Positions 63,033 to 64,000 of a stretch of DNA of 64,000 bases are shown one piece after another. Below the pieces are notes generated by a model. It made no database searches, was not told the DNA's origin, and worked only from the letters and a program-made list of their open reading frames with translations. Position 1 is the first letter of the stretch, and each line of letters opens with the position of its first letter. The DNA comes from Falciphora oryzae (taxonomy: Eukaryota; Ascomycota; Sordariomycetes; Magnaporthales; Magnaporthaceae): contig JNVV01000041.1 in NCBI GenBank assembly GCA_000733355.1, positions 92,963-156,962 of the forward strand. Reading direction: 5' to 3'. Position numbers and translations under genes: made by a program.

Positions 63033-64000
63033 GGTTGTTCAACGCAGTCTGGCCCGAACAGCGGGATTTGGCTAGTTATCTCTTCCCGACTAGCTCATCG
63101 GAATGCGTATCATTCTTCCTCCGGGTGATTCCAACTGCGGAGTAAAGAGGCACGCAATAGGCTTAAATATTGAGTTATATCTTGAGGAAAAAAAAAACCC
63201 CGACTTTATACACACAGGTGCGCGCAAAGGATAAAAAGCACACATCTTTCAAAAGCAAATCGTCCCGCCTTCAGCGCGCCGTAGTCGGTCCGCCAGCATG
63301 GGCCAGGCCAGACCATTCCGGCCAGTCCGGCTCCAAAGTTGACAGGGTCCACAAGGGCGGGCTCAGGCCAGGCGCCTGAGAGACCTGGCAAGAGCAGTTG
63401 CTTGCCACGGCCGCTACACGGAGGCAGGGTACTGCATGCTGTGGGTGGCACCAAAGGCACCGCCTGGACCATGGACGAAGACGGCTCTAGCAGGTGGAGA
63501 TTAGAGCCTAAAGGCTTGCCCTGTGCCATAGGGCGAGCCGGCAGGGCATCAGGGCACACGAGGACGGTCGCGTGACCTGCCATCGCCGGTCTTGGGACGT
63601 CATGACGGCGAGCCGTGGAGCCGCGAGCGAAAACCGGGCATCGGAGGAAGATAGCACCCAAAGTTACGAGTAATCGCCGTCGAGACGACCAGGGCCGGCC
63701 CCGCGGCCGCGGCCTTTCGCACTCGTCCCCGTGACTAATGTTTCCGTCAATGCTCCCGCCCACGTATTCCTTTCCCTTTTCCTATTCCTATTCCTATTCA
63801 TTTTCCTCTCCATTTTCCTATCTGCCATCCACCCAATCCGCCTCCTTTTACACCCCATCGAAGCTCGGCCTGCGTGACCGCCACACCCGAGATTCACTTC
63901 CGTCGTGATCGGCATCTGAATCAACGCTGCAGTCACTGCCCGTCTCGCCCAGGTATCCCGTCGTCGCGGACGACCTTCGCCGTTTCCTCGAGTTGGCGCT
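63033..64000. other. Gene-free window end
   Basis: No supportable gene. There is an A-run near 63187 and a TTCCTA-type pyrimidine repeat at about 63775-63815. A gene may begin beyond the window. Confidence 0.4.

Noticed and set aside
63775..63815. TTCCTA-type repeats as telomere-like sequence
   Set aside because: They do not match TTAGGG/CCCTAA and are short and imperfect.
1..64000. CRISPR arrays
   Set aside because: No repeat-spacer pattern; all tandem arrays are head-to-tail without unique spacers, and the DNA is fungal.

Overview
The window is nuclear DNA of a filamentous ascomycete (Pezizomycotina, most likely a Sordariomycete). The evidence is short 65-150 nt introns with GTRNGT donors and CTAAC/CTGAC branch points, GC-rich coding sequence, long pyrimidine-rich leaders, poly-A/T tracts in intergenic DNA, and characteristic fungal families (AA9 LPMO, GH36 galactosidase, G1 peptidase, Zn2Cys6 activator, Prm10/ThrE and Mcp1 membrane proteins). 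No bacterial operons, phage genes, CRISPR arrays or convincing tRNA genes were seen. The species cannot be named from what is here.

Layout. 0.2-1.2 kb: one two-exon gene of unknown function (minus). 2.2-4.6 kb: secreted GH36 alpha-galactosidase. 5.0-5.9 kb: two related very small genes. 5.9-12.2 kb: gene-poor DNA with a 16-bp minisatellite interrupted by an assembly gap. 12.2-25.6 kb: conserved housekeeping-type block with a Prm10-like ThrE transporter, AA9 LPMO, a coiled-coil protein, an Mcp1-like membrane protein, a C2H2 zinc-finger protein and, convergent to it, a five-exon Zn2Cys6 activator. 25.6-34.3 kb: an 8.7-kb stretch with no gene I can support, lying between the divergent activator and SWIRM genes. 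34.3-42.9 kb: SWIRM protein, F-box protein, PaiB-like FMN-fold protein and a G1 (eqolisin) peptidase homologue whose catalytic Gln is replaced by Arg.

43.8-63.0 kb looks like an accessory island. It holds a decayed large fungal gene and a protein-kinase-like gene that seems to have lost its middle. It also holds two related proteins of unknown function (48.7 and 53.1 kb) and three related proteins with an unusual RING-like C-terminus (54.5, 56.5 and 62.1 kb; the middle one is broken). The rest of the island is an SDR oxidoreductase, a sulfotransferase-like protein, a coiled-coil gene with a frameshift, a 229-bp MITE and a chimeric fragment of nuclear rDNA.

The GH36, AA9 and G1 genes fit a saprotrophic or plant-associated lifestyle. 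The most unusual content is the island's two lineage-specific families, interleaved and partly pseudogenised. The three RING-like members share a GG(D/W) Trp-containing motif and all lack the same zinc ligand. Exon boundaries were read by eye from splice signals and frame, without transcript data.
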